From Micromonospora sp. C28SCA-DRY-2 (lineage in GTDB: Bacteria; Actinomycetota; Actinomycetes; Mycobacteriales; Micromonosporaceae): a stretch of 64,000 bases of DNA. The DNA is taken from positions 186,001-250,000 of the forward strand of contig NZ_JAUMKD010000005.1 of the NCBI RefSeq assembly GCF_030519475.1, read 5' to 3'. Positions within the stretch are counted from its first letter, which is position 1; the number at the start of each line of letters is the position of its first letter. The notes under the pieces are model-generated. The model was not told where the DNA came from and did not search any database. It worked only from the letters and a program-made list of their open reading frames with translations. The position numbers were made by a program, and so were the translations under genes. Positions 8,800-16,340 of the stretch are shown here, piece by piece.

Positions 8800-9311
8800 C
8801 CGCCCCGCTGACCCGCGCCGCCCGGCACGCCCGCATCGTCGAGCTGATCCGCGACAAGGCGATCCACTCGCAGACCGAACTGGCCGACCTGCTCGCCGGC
8901 GACGGCATCCAGGTCACCCAGGCCACCCTCTCCCGGGACCTGAAGGAACTGGGGGCGGTCACCGTCCGCGGCGGCGACGGGCGGGCCGTCTACCTGATCC
9001 CCGAGGACGGCCAGCGGCCGCTGCGCGATGCCGAGGCCGCACCGGCCCGGCTGGTGCGGCTGCTGCGCGAGCTGCTCAACGGGGTCGACTACAGCGGCAA
9101 CATCGCCGTGCTGCGCACCCCGCCGGGCGCGGCGCACTACCTGGCCAGCGCGTTGGACCGAGCGGGCCTGCCCGAGGTCGTCGGCACCATCGCCGGCGAC
9201 GACACCATCCTCGTCGTGGCCCGCGAGGCCGTCGGCGGGGCCGCGCTCGGCGAGAAGCTCGCCGGCTGGGCCCGCCGGGAAGAGAACGTTGAAGGGAGCA
9301 CCACACCATGA
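8796..9311 (+). CDS. argR: Arginine repressor
   Basis: ArgR is a hexameric repressor that binds ARG boxes with arginine as corepressor. The 171-residue protein has the N-terminal winged helix (about residues 8-70, with VTQATLSRDLKELGAV as recognition region). The C-terminal oligomerisation and arginine-binding domain (about 85-160) contains GTIAGDDTILVV. The position between argF and argG matches the mycobacterial argCJBDFRGH arrangement. Start and stop overlap the neighbours by four bases, so it is co-transcribed and should autoregulate through the boxes upstream of argC. Confidence 0.95.
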   Translation: MTAPLTRAARHARIVELIRDKAIHSQTELADLLAGDGIQVTQATLSRDLKELGAVTVRGGDGRAVYLIPEDGQRPLRDAEAAPARLVRLLRELLNGVDYSGNIAVLRTPPGAAHYLASALDRAGLPEVVGTIAGDDTILVVAREAVGGAALGEKLAGWARREENVEGSTTP

Positions 9312-10513
9312 CCGAGCGGGTCGTCCTGGCGTACTCCGGAGGGCTGGACACCTCCGTCGCCATCCCGTACCTGGCCGAGCAGACCGGCGCCGAGGTGATC
9401 GCGGTGGCGGTCGACGTCGGGCAGGGCGGCGAGGACCTCGACGTCATCCGGCAGCGGGCGCTCGACTGCGGCGCGGCGGAGTCCGAGGTGGTCGACGCGC
9501 GTGACGAGTTCGCCGCCGAGTACTGCCTGCCGGCGATCCGGGCCAACGCCCTCTACATGGACCGCTACCCGCTGGTCTCCGCGCTGTCCCGGCCGCTGAT
9601 CGTCAAGCACCTGGTCACCGCCGCCAAGAAGTACGGCGGCACGATCGTGTCGCACGGCTGCACCGGCAAGGGCAACGACCAGGTCCGCTTCGAGGTCGGT
9701 CTGGGCGCGCTCGCGCCCGACCTCAAGATCATCGCGCCGGCCCGGGACTTCGCCTGGACCCGGGACAAGGCGATCGCCTTCGCCGAGGAGAAGGGCCTGC
9801 CGATCGACGTGTCGGCGAAGTCGCCGTACTCGATCGACCAGAACCTGTGGGGTCGCGCGGTGGAGACCGGCTTCCTGGAGGACATCTGGAACGGCCCGAT
9901 CGAGGACCTCTACTCGTACACCTCCGACCCGGCGCAGGAGCGCGACCCGGACGAGGTCGTGATCACCTTCGACGCCGGCGTGCCGGTCGCCGTGGACGGC
10001 GAGACGGTCACCCCGTACCAGGCGATCCTGGAGCTGAACCGGCGCGCCGGCGCCCAGGGGGTCGGCCGGCTCGACATGGTCGAGGACCGGCTGGTCGGCA
10101 TCAAGAGCCGCGAGGTGTACGAGGCGCCGGGCGCCATCGCGCTGATCACCGCCCACCAGGAGCTGGAGGCGGTCACCGTCGAGCGCGACCTGGCCCGGTT
10201 CAAGCGCAGCGTGGACCAGCGCTGGGGCGAGCTGGTCTACGACGGCCTGTGGTTCTCGCCGCTGAAGCGGTCGCTGGACGCGTTCATCGACGACGCCCAG
10301 CAGCACGTCTCCGGCGAGGTGCGGCTCACCCTGCACGGCGGCCGGGCCACCGTGACCGGCCGCCGCTCCGAGGCCAGCCTCTACGACTTCGGCCTGGCCA
10401 CCTACGACACCGGCGACACCTTCGACCAGTCCCTGGCCAAGGGCTTCGTGCAGCTGTGGGGCCTGCCGAGCAAGATGGCCGCCGCGCGGGACGCCCGGCT
10501 GGGTGGCGCCTGA
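9308..10513 (+). CDS. argG: Argininosuccinate synthase
   Basis: ArgG condenses citrulline and aspartate using ATP. The 401-residue protein begins with the PP-loop motif AYSGGLDTS (residues 8-16). It contains SHGCTGKGNDQVRFE and SPYSIDQNLWGR, as expected of this family. The ATG overlaps the argR stop (ATGA), and a GAAGGGAG ribosome site lies about 8 bases upstream. A 64-base gap holding one copy of the dispersed repeat separates it from argH. Confidence 0.97.
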   Translation: MTERVVLAYSGGLDTSVAIPYLAEQTGAEVIAVAVDVGQGGEDLDVIRQRALDCGAAESEVVDARDEFAAEYCLPAIRANALYMDRYPLVSALSRPLIVKHLVTAAKKYGGTIVSHGCTGKGNDQVRFEVGLGALAPDLKIIAPARDFAWTRDKAIAFAEEKGLPIDVSAKSPYSIDQNLWGRAVETGFLEDIWNGPIEDLYSYTSDPAQERDPDEVVITFDAGVPVAVDGETVTPYQAILELNRRAGAQGVGRLDMVEDRLVGIKSREVYEAPGAIALITAHQELEAVTVERDLARFKRSVDQRWGELVYDGLWFSPLKRSLDAFIDDAQQHVSGEVRLTLHGGRATVTGRRSEASLYDFGLATYDTGDTFDQSLAKGFVQLWGLPSKMAAARDARLGGA

Positions 10514-10519
10514 TCGTGG

Positions 10520-10577
10520 GTGCGAGCGCGAGGAGTGAAGGAGCGCGGCGAGTGAGCCCCGCGGTCGGGAGCCAACG
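10520..10577 (+). repeat. Fourth copy of the arg-operon dispersed repeat, between argG and argH
   Basis: The stretch begins GTGCGAGCGCGAGGAGTGAA and ends CGGTCGGGAGCCAACG, directly followed by the GTG of argH. It keeps the GAGCGCGAGGAGTG head and the CCCCGCnGTCG tail of the tandem units before argJ. The GGGAG near its end provides the ribosome site of argH. Confidence 0.7.
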
Positions 10578-12056
10578 GTGAGCGCTGCCACAATGGGTGG
10601 GGTGGACGACAAGAGCCTGACCGAGAACAGCGCCGCCACCAACCGCACCAGCCTCTGGGGCGGCCGGTTCGCCGGCGGCCCCGCCGAGGCCCTGGCCCGG
10701 CTGTCGGTGAGCGTGCAGTTCGACTGGCGGCTGGCGCCGTACGACATCGCCGGCTCCCGGGCGCACGCCCGGGTCCTGGCCGGCGCCGGCCTGCTCGACC
10801 CCGAGGAACTGGGCCGGATCCTGGCGGCTCTGGACGACCTGGAGGCGGCCTGCGCCTCCGGGGAGTTCCGTCCCACCGTCGACGACGAGGACGTGCACAC
10901 CGCGCTGGAGCGTGGCCTGCTGGAGCGGCTCGGCAGCCTCGGCGGCAAGCTGCGCGCCGGCCGGTCCCGCAACGACCAGGTCGCCACCGACCTGCGGCTC
11001 TACCTGCGCGACCACGCCCGTGGCGTGGCCGCCCGGCTGGTCGAGCTGGCCGAGGCGCTGGTCGAGCAGGCCGAGCGGCACGTGGACACCGCCGCCCCGG
11101 GGATGACCCACCTCCAGCACGCCCAGCCGGTCACCTTCGGGCACTGGCTGCTCGCCCACGTGCAGCCGTTGCTGCGCGACCTGGAACGGCTGCGCGACTG
11201 GGACCACCGGACGGCGGTCAGTCCGCTCGGTGCGGGCGCGCTGGCCGGCTCCGGCCTGCCGCTGGACCCGGTCGCGGTCGCCAAGGAGCTGGGTTTCCGC
11301 ACCTCGTTCGCCAACTCGATGGACGCGGTGGCCGACCGGGACTTCGTCGCCGAGTTCCTCTTCGTCACCGCGATGATCGGGGTGCACCTGTCCCGCCTCG
11401 GCGAGGAGGTGGTGCTCTGGACCTCGCAGGAGTTCGGCTGGGTGGAGCTGGACGACGCCTTCGCCACCGGCTCGTCGATCATGCCGCAGAAGAAGAACGC
11501 GGACATCGCCGAGCTGGCCCGGGGCAAGTCCGGTCGGCTGGTCGGCGGGCTGATGAGCGTGCTCACCATGCTCAAGGGCCTGCCGATGAGCTACGACCGG
11601 GACATGCAGGAGGACAAGGAGCCCGCCTTCGACGCGGTCGACACCCTCGAACTGCTGCTGCCCGCGCTCGCCGGGATGATCTCCACCATGACGGTCCGGG
11701 CGGACCGGCTCGTGGCCGCCGCCCCGGTGGGCTTCTCGTTGGCCACCGAGGTGGCCGACTGGCTGGTGCGCAGGGGCGTGCCGTTCCGCGACGCGCACGA
11801 GATCACCGGCCGGCTGGTGGCGCTCTGCGTGGCCCGGGACTGCGCGCTCGACGAGGTCTCCGACGCCGACCTGGCAGCGGTGAGCGAGCACCTCGACCCG
11901 TCGGTGCGGGACGTGCTGTCGGTCCGCTCCGCGCTCGCGGCCCGGATCACGCCCGGCTCCACCGGCCCCGGGCCGGTGGCCGACCAGCTGGCCGCCGCCG
12001 CGGACCGGCTGGCCGGCTGGCGGGAGTGGGCCGCCGAGCGCGTCGTCCCGCGCTGA
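10578..12056 (+). CDS. argH: Argininosuccinate lyase
   Basis: ArgH splits argininosuccinate into arginine and fumarate, the last step of the pathway. The product (492 residues from this start) has the fumarase/aspartase signature GSSIMPQKKN at 298-307, KLRAGRSRNDQVATD near residues 120-135 and MTHLQHAQPVTFGHW. The start is uncertain. GTG at 10578 has GGGAG 6 bases upstream, but ATG at 10593 and GTG at 10602 (giving MDDKSLTENS) are also in frame, and conservation begins only at SLWGGRFAGGP. A strong hairpin terminator follows the stop. Confidence 0.96.
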   Translation: MSAATMGGVDDKSLTENSAATNRTSLWGGRFAGGPAEALARLSVSVQFDWRLAPYDIAGSRAHARVLAGAGLLDPEELGRILAALDDLEAACASGEFRPTVDDEDVHTALERGLLERLGSLGGKLRAGRSRNDQVATDLRLYLRDHARGVAARLVELAEALVEQAERHVDTAAPGMTHLQHAQPVTFGHWLLAHVQPLLRDLERLRDWDHRTAVSPLGAGALAGSGLPLDPVAVAKELGFRTSFANSMDAVADRDFVAEFLFVTAMIGVHLSRLGEEVVLWTSQEFGWVELDDAFATGSSIMPQKKNADIAELARGKSGRLVGGLMSVLTMLKGLPMSYDRDMQEDKEPAFDAVDTLELLLPALAGMISTMTVRADRLVAAAPVGFSLATEVADWLVRRGVPFRDAHEITGRLVALCVARDCALDEVSDADLAAVSEHLDPSVRDVLSVRSALAARITPGSTGPGPVADQLAAAADRLAGWREWAAERVVPR

Positions 12057-12069
12057 GTCGACGTCAGGG

Positions 12070-12103
12070 AACCGCTGCCCCGGTGCGCGCCGGGGCAGCG
12101 GTT
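12070..12103. terminator. Hairpin terminator between convergent argH and the MmcQ-like gene
   Basis: A perfect 14-bp inverted repeat, AACCGCTGCCCCGG and its complement, surrounds a 6-base loop and ends in GGTTT. It lies 13 bases after the argH stop and 31 bases from the stop of the oppositely oriented gene, so it can serve both. Confidence 0.75.
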
Positions 12104-12134
12104 TCGCGACCCGCGCCGCGCGGTGCCGGCCCGG

Positions 12135-12488
12135 TCAGGCCGTCGGCCGCTCCCGCTTCGGCAGCTTCGCCACCACCGCGTCGTACGAGGCGTCGACCGC
12201 CTCGATCAGCTCCTCGTCGTCGATCCGGCCGTCCAGCCGCAGCGTGTTCCAGCCGGACCGGCCGATGTAGGGCATCACCCGGGCGTCGTCGGGGTGCCGG
12301 TGCAGCCACTCGTCGGCGACCTCGCGGCTCGGGCCGCACTTGACCCCGATCGTCGGCGGGTTGGCCGGCGAACCGAGGAACGCGAAGATCCGGCTGCCCA
12401 CCTTCACCACCTCGTCGCCCTCCCACGGCTGGTCCAGCCAGGCGCCCGGCTTCGCCAGGCAGTACGCCAGCATCTCCGCCCGCTCCAT
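12135..12488 (-). CDS. MmcQ/YjbR family DNA-binding-like protein
   Basis: This 117-residue protein has the hallmarks of the MmcQ/YjbR (CyaY-like fold) family: ERAEMLAYCLAKPGAWLDQPW at the N-terminus, KVGSRIFAFLG, GVKCGPSREVADEW, and MPYIGRSGWNTLRLDG. The family is small, widespread and poorly characterised; a double-wing DNA-binding fold has been proposed. The ATG is chosen because GGGAGGGG lies about 3 bases upstream; a 21-codon upstream extension is not supported. It converges on argH and shares the terminator with it. Confidence 0.85.
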   Translation of the reverse strand: MERAEMLAYCLAKPGAWLDQPWEGDEVVKVGSRIFAFLGSPANPPTIGVKCGPSREVADEWLHRHPDDARVMPYIGRSGWNTLRLDGRIDDEELIEAVDASYDAVVAKLPKRERPTA

Positions 12489-12632
12489 CGCCCCTCCCGC
12501 CGACCGATTCCCGGCACAGTCTGCCCCAGTCTCCCCGAACCGCCAGCGCACCCGCCGGACGCGCCGCCGCGCCGGTATGTCGCCCAGCCGGGCTCGGTGC
12601 GCCGCCGGCCGGCTGCACTGCGGACGATCGGG

Positions 12633-13052
12633 TCAGTCGCCGGTGGCGGTGCGGGCGGCGAGGCGTTCGAAGCGCTGCTTCGCCGCCTGGGCGCTGCCCA
12701 GGCCGAGGCCGTAGGCGATCGCCTGCCAGGTCAGGCCGCGCCCGCGGGCCAGGGTCAGCAGGCCGGCCTCCAGCGCGTCGACCTCGGCGCGCAGGTGGGG
12801 GATCAGGGTGAGCGCGGCGGTGAGGTCGCCGTCGTCGACCGGCTCCTCGCCGGGCTCCGGCTCGGCGCCGCCGGCCGCCAGCGAGGTCACCAGCGCGATC
12901 GCCTCGTACGGGTCGGGCAGGTACGGGTTGGTGTGCCGGCGGCGGCGGGCGTCGGTGTCGGCGTGCCGCTCGGCGATCCGGTGCAGGGCGGCGTAGGTGC
13001 GCTCGGCGCGGGCCCGGCCCGCGTCGGGCGCGGTGAAGAGGTCCTCCGTCAT
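12633..13052 (-). CDS. Small HTH-type hypothetical DNA-binding protein
   Basis: The 139-residue product is Arg/Ala-rich. Its C-terminal part (about residues 100-135, with RGLTWQAIAYGLGLGSAQAAKQRFERL) looks like a helix-turn-helix of the type that matches 'which gene copy to read' sigma-4-like domains. The rest has no motif I recognise. The region just upstream (13060-13100) contains an AT-rich island, TTTTCAACATACTATTTAAG on the plus strand. It stands out from the surrounding high GC and is probably the promoter or operator of this gene, perhaps autoregulated. Function is unknown. Confidence 0.6.
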   Translation of the reverse strand: MTEDLFTAPDAGRARAERTYAALHRIAERHADTDARRRRHTNPYLPDPYEAIALVTSLAAGGAEPEPGEEPVDDGDLTAALTLIPHLRAEVDALEAGLLTLARGRGLTWQAIAYGLGLGSAQAAKQRFERLAARTATGD

Positions 13053-13187
13053 GTCCCGACCTCATCACATCAACGCCCCGTTTTCAACATACTATTTAAG
13101 TCGTGGTGGGGTGGGCAGCGCCGGGGCGGGCGAGGGCCGGGCAGCGGTCCCCGGCGGCCGGCGGGACGGCCGGATAGGGTCGGACCC

Positions 13188-13859
13188 GTGGTGGCGCACT
13201 CCGACCGACGGCCGGCGGACCTCGCCGAGCCGGCCGACCGGGCCGAGCCGGCCGGGCTCGCCGACCTCGCCGACCTGCTCGCCGGTCCGGTGCTGCCGGC
13301 CGCCCGCGGGCTGCTCGGCTGCCGGCTGACCGCTGGCGGGGTCACCGTCCGGATCACCGAGGTCGAGGCGTACGCGGGCACCGCCGGCGATCCCGCCTCG
13401 CACGCCCACCGGGGGCGTACGCCGCGCAACGCGGTCATGTTCGGCCCGGCCGGGCACGCCTACGTCTACTTCACCTACGGCATGCACTGGTGCATGAACG
13501 TGGTGACCGGGCCGGCCGGAGAGGCGGCGGCGGTGCTGCTGCGCGCCGGGGAGGTGGTCGACGGGCTGGACGTGGCCCGAGCCCGGCGCCCCGCGGTACG
13601 CCGCGACGTCGACCTGGCCCGCGGGCCGGCCCGGCTCTGCGCGGCGCTCGGCATCGACCGCTCGGCCTACGGCTCCCACCTGCTCGGCGACGGGCCGGTC
13701 CGGCTGCGCCCGGCCGACGCCCCGGTGCCGGCCGACGCGGTGGCCGCCGGGCCCCGGGTCGGCGTCACCGGCGCGCACGACCTGCCCTGGCGGTTCTGGA
13801 TCGCCGGTGACCCGACGGTGAGCGCCTACCGCCGGCACGTGCCGCGCACCCGCCGCTGA
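13188..13859 (+). CDS. 3-methyladenine (alkyladenine) DNA glycosylase
   Basis: The 223-residue protein belongs to the AAG/MPG family, which excises alkylated purines. The core motif TEVEAYAG contains the expected catalytic glutamate (Glu58 from this start). RGRTPRNAVMFGPAGHAYVYFTYGMHWCMNVV and DLARGPARLCAALGI are also typical. The first 30 residues are a variable Asp/Glu/Ala/Pro leader. The GTG at 13188 is preceded by TAGGGT with a 7-base gap and no ribosome site, so the mRNA may be leaderless; an adjacent GTG at 13191 is equally possible. Confidence 0.92.
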   Translation: MVAHSDRRPADLAEPADRAEPAGLADLADLLAGPVLPAARGLLGCRLTAGGVTVRITEVEAYAGTAGDPASHAHRGRTPRNAVMFGPAGHAYVYFTYGMHWCMNVVTGPAGEAAAVLLRAGEVVDGLDVARARRPAVRRDVDLARGPARLCAALGIDRSAYGSHLLGDGPVRLRPADAPVPADAVAAGPRVGVTGAHDLPWRFWIAGDPTVSAYRRHVPRTRR

Positions 13860-13960
13860 CCCGCGGGGCCCTCGTCGCCGGCGCGCTCTGGCGATTCTGT
13901 CGGTGGGTGTGGTCATAATCACGCCGCACGCGCTCGCCGAGGAGACGGAGGACAGGGGCG

Positions 13961-15046
13961 ATGGCCACACTGCTCGCGATCGGAACGGCGAAGGGGCTCT
14001 TCCTCGCCACCAGCACGGATGGGCGGCGCAGCTGGGAGGTGAGCGGCCCGCACTTCCCGATGACCGGGGTCTACGCGGTCGCCATCGACACCCGGCGGGC
14101 CACGCCCCGGCTGCTGGCCGGCACCACCAGCTCGCACTTCGGCCCGAGCGTCGCCACCAGCGACGACCTCGGCGCCTCCTGGCACGAGCCGGAGGAGGCC
14201 CCGGTGGCCTTCCCGGCCGACACCGGCGCCACCCTGGGGCGGGTCTGGCAGCTCGTCCCGGCCGGCGCCGACCAGCCCGACGTGGTCTGGGCCGGCACCG
14301 AGCCGTCCGCGCTGTTCCGCTCCGACGACGGTGGGATCACCTACCAACTGGTCCGCGCGCTCTGGGACCACCCGCACCGGGAGCAGTGGGGCGCGGGCTT
14401 CGGCGGCCAGGCGGTGCACACCGTGCTGCCGCACCCCGCCGACGCCGACCGGCTGCTGGTGGCGATGTCGACCGGCGGCGTCTACCGCTCGACCGACGGT
14501 GGCGCCAACTGGGCGCCGGGCAACACCGGCATCCGGGCCTACTTCCTGCCCGACGAGTGGCCCGAGTTCGGCCAGTGCGTGCACAAGGTCGCCCGCGACG
14601 CCGGCAGCCCCGAGCGGCTCTACGCGCAGAACCACCACGGCGTCTACCGCTCCGACGACGACGGGCGCACCTGGTCGTCGATCGCCGACGGCCTGCCCAG
14701 CGACTTCGGCTTCCCGATCGTCAGCCTGCCCGGCCGCCCCGACTCGGTCTTCACCTTCCCGCTCACCGCCGACAGCGAGCGCTTCCCGGTCGACCGGCGG
14801 TGCCGGGTCTTCCGCTCGTCCGACGCGGGCGCCAGTTGGCAGCCGGCGAGCGCCGGGTTGCCGGAGGGCCCGTTCTATCCGGCGGTGCTGCGCGACGCGA
14901 TGTGCGCCGACGACGCCACCCCGGGCGGCGTCTACTTCGGCACCCGCTCCGGGGAGGTCTACGCCAGCCGCGACGAGGGCGACTCCTGGTCCCGGGTGGT
15001 CGCGCACCTGCCCGACGTGCTCTGCGTCCGGGCCGCGGCGGTGTGA
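13961..15046 (+). CDS. BNR/sialidase-like beta-propeller protein (exo-alpha-sialidase fold)
   Basis: This 361-residue protein has repeated Asp-box-like motifs (STDGRRSWEV, SDDLGASWHE, SDDGGITYQ, STDGGANWAP, SDDDGRTWSS, SSDAGASWQP, SRDEGDSWSR), one per blade of a beta-propeller of about seven blades. It resembles the Ycf48/sialidase/VPS10 fold, with no signal peptide, so it is probably cytoplasmic. Catalytic sialidase residues are not evident, and actual enzymatic activity is doubtful. GGAGGACAGGGGCG precedes the ATG. A MoaD-like gene follows after one base, suggesting joint translation; I do not know what the pair does. Confidence 0.8.
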   Translation: MATLLAIGTAKGLFLATSTDGRRSWEVSGPHFPMTGVYAVAIDTRRATPRLLAGTTSSHFGPSVATSDDLGASWHEPEEAPVAFPADTGATLGRVWQLVPAGADQPDVVWAGTEPSALFRSDDGGITYQLVRALWDHPHREQWGAGFGGQAVHTVLPHPADADRLLVAMSTGGVYRSTDGGANWAPGNTGIRAYFLPDEWPEFGQCVHKVARDAGSPERLYAQNHHGVYRSDDDGRTWSSIADGLPSDFGFPIVSLPGRPDSVFTFPLTADSERFPVDRRCRVFRSSDAGASWQPASAGLPEGPFYPAVLRDAMCADDATPGGVYFGTRSGEVYASRDEGDSWSRVVAHLPDVLCVRAAAV

Positions 15047-15047
15047 C

Positions 15048-15323
15048 GTGGTGACCGTGCTGGTCCCCGGCCCGCTGCGTGGCGAGGCCGGGGGCGAGAG
15101 CCGGCTGACCGTCGCGGCCTCGGGCACCCTGCGGGCCGTCCTCGACGACCTGGCCGGCTCCTGGCCGCGGCTGGCCCGGCGGATCCGCGACGAGCGGGGC
15201 GAGCTGCGCCGCTACGTCAACGTCTACGTCGACGGGGAGGACTGCCGGCACCTCGGCGGGCTGGACGCGCCGGTGCCCGAGACCGCCGAGGTGCAGGTGC
15301 TGCCCTCGGTCGCCGGCGGCTGA
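15048..15323 (+). CDS. MoaD/ThiS-family sulfur-carrier-like protein
   Basis: The 91-residue product has a ubiquitin-like beta-grasp pattern: VTVLVPGPLRGEAGGES, LRAVLDDLAGSWPRLARRI, RYVNVYVDGEDCRHLGGLD. It ends in the Gly-Gly needed for thiocarboxylate formation (SVAGG). MoaD-like carriers serve molybdopterin, thiamine, cysteine or tungsten-cofactor synthesis; no partner activating enzyme is in the window. Two consecutive GTG codons (15048, 15051) can start it, just after the stop of the BNR protein, so the two are translationally linked. Confidence 0.8.
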   Translation: MVTVLVPGPLRGEAGGESRLTVAASGTLRAVLDDLAGSWPRLARRIRDERGELRRYVNVYVDGEDCRHLGGLDAPVPETAEVQVLPSVAGG

Positions 15324-15335
15324 CCCCGCCGGGCG

Positions 15336-15360
15336 CGCCCCGGCGCTGGTCGCCGGGGCG
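15336..15360. terminator. Hairpin terminator between convergent genes
   Basis: A perfect 10-bp stem, CGCCCCGGCG and its complement, encloses the loop CTGGT. It sits between the MoaD-like stop (15323) and the stop of the oppositely oriented DUF3224-type gene (15373). Confidence 0.6.
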
Positions 15361-15372
15361 GCGCCGCCGGGG

Positions 15373-15774
15373 TCAGCCGAACCGGTAGTCCAGCCGGTAG
15401 GTGTGCCCGCCGTCCGGCCCGACCACGATCTGCCCGCCGCCGCGCAACCCGCGCAGCTCCTCGGTGGCCGAGTCGGGCACCACCGTCCAGGACAGCCCCG
15501 CCCCGGTCTCGGTGTCGCTGCCGGCGGTGTGGTGCAGCACGAAGCTGCCCCGGCGCCCGGCCAGGGTGCCGGTGAACCGTTCGAACCCCACGTACGCGGC
15601 GGAGGACTCGACCGGCGGGCGGCACATCAGGATCCGGGTCACGCTCGTGCCGACCAGGTCGCCGGTGAACGACTTGGTGATCCGGGCCGCGGCGAGCGTG
15701 GTTCCCCCGGCCTCGTCGTACGGTTCCTCGTCCCAGCTGTCCAGGGTGAAGCCGCCCTCGGCGTGTCCGCTCAT
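15373..15774 (-). CDS. DUF3224-type small protein (allene-oxide-cyclase-like barrel)
   Basis: The 133-residue protein matches the layout of DUF3224: FTLDSWDEEPYDE, ITKSFTGDLVGTSVTRIL, YVGFERFTGTLAGRRGSFVLHH, and ATEELRGLRGGGQIVVGPDGGHTYRLDYRF. The family is predicted to form a small beta-barrel and its function is unknown. It stands alone and converges on the MoaD-like gene. Reading starts at ATG 15774; there is no strong Shine-Dalgarno. The gene ends 49 bases from its convergent neighbour, with a shared hairpin between. Confidence 0.8.
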   Translation of the reverse strand: MSGHAEGGFTLDSWDEEPYDEAGGTTLAAARITKSFTGDLVGTSVTRILMCRPPVESSAAYVGFERFTGTLAGRRGSFVLHHTAGSDTETGAGLSWTVVPDSATEELRGLRGGGQIVVGPDGGHTYRLDYRFG

Positions 15775-15857
15775 GCGAGCATCCTGCCCGGCAAGGCTGA
15801 CATCTTCCGTCAGGTACGCCCCGGCTCTTCGGCGCGGGTGCGCCCGCCCGGCCGGGG

Positions 15858-16266
15858 CGGTCGGCCGGCGAGTTCCGCCGGGCCTTCCTCACCGCGGTGC
15901 CCGAGGACCTGGTGCCGGAGGGGGTCGAGGACCACCCGGCGCTGGCCGACCCGTTCGTCCGCTCGGTGATCGCCGAACCGACCGTGGCGAAGCTGCCGGC
16001 CATCACGCGGTTCCTGGCCCACCGGGTCGCCGAGGACGCCGGTGTCCACCAGGACGCCGCCGTGCGGGCGGCCCTGGAACTCCTCGACGGGCGGGCGGCC
16101 GGCCACCGCGTGCCGGCCGACGAGCCGCTACGGCAGCGGCTCCAGGCGCGCGCCGACGAGTGGCAGGCGGCGTCCCGGGTCGGGCCGGACCCCGAGGCGT
16201 TCCGCCGGATGCACGCGGCGCTCGGCGTGACGGGCGCCACCGCCGGCCGTGCCGCCGGCGGAATAG
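15858..16266 (+). pseudogene. Coding-like stretch upstream of the LLM gene, possibly a gene remnant
   Basis: One plus-strand frame reads as plausible protein (GEFRRAFLTAVPEDLVPEGV and onward, with good codon-position GC bias). It has no ATG; the first usable start is GTG 15897, in the middle of the similarity-like region, and a stop lies at 15798-15800. The frame has no stop before the downstream monooxygenase and is in phase with it. However, the monooxygenase has its own ribosome site and a promoter/operator palindrome at 16267-16278. I see a decayed or 5'-truncated gene here rather than a fusion. I do not recognise the family. Confidence 0.3.
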
Positions 16267-16340
16267 TTGACTCGTCAAATATGTTGTGGGGTGCGTCCGG
16301 GCGCCACGCCGGCCCCGGCGGACAACGCGAGGAGCTGGTC
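16264..16340 (+). promoter_or_regulatory. Palindromic operator and ribosome site of the LLM/FMN-reductase pair
   Basis: TTGACTCGTCAA (16267-16278) is a perfect TTGAC-TC-GTCAA inverted repeat within a short AT-rich island in otherwise GC-rich sequence. The left half also reads as a -35 hexamer (TTGACT). GAGGAG lies 7 bases before the ATG at 16341. A repressor of MarR or HxlR type could bind here; none is encoded in the immediate neighbourhood. Confidence 0.5.
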
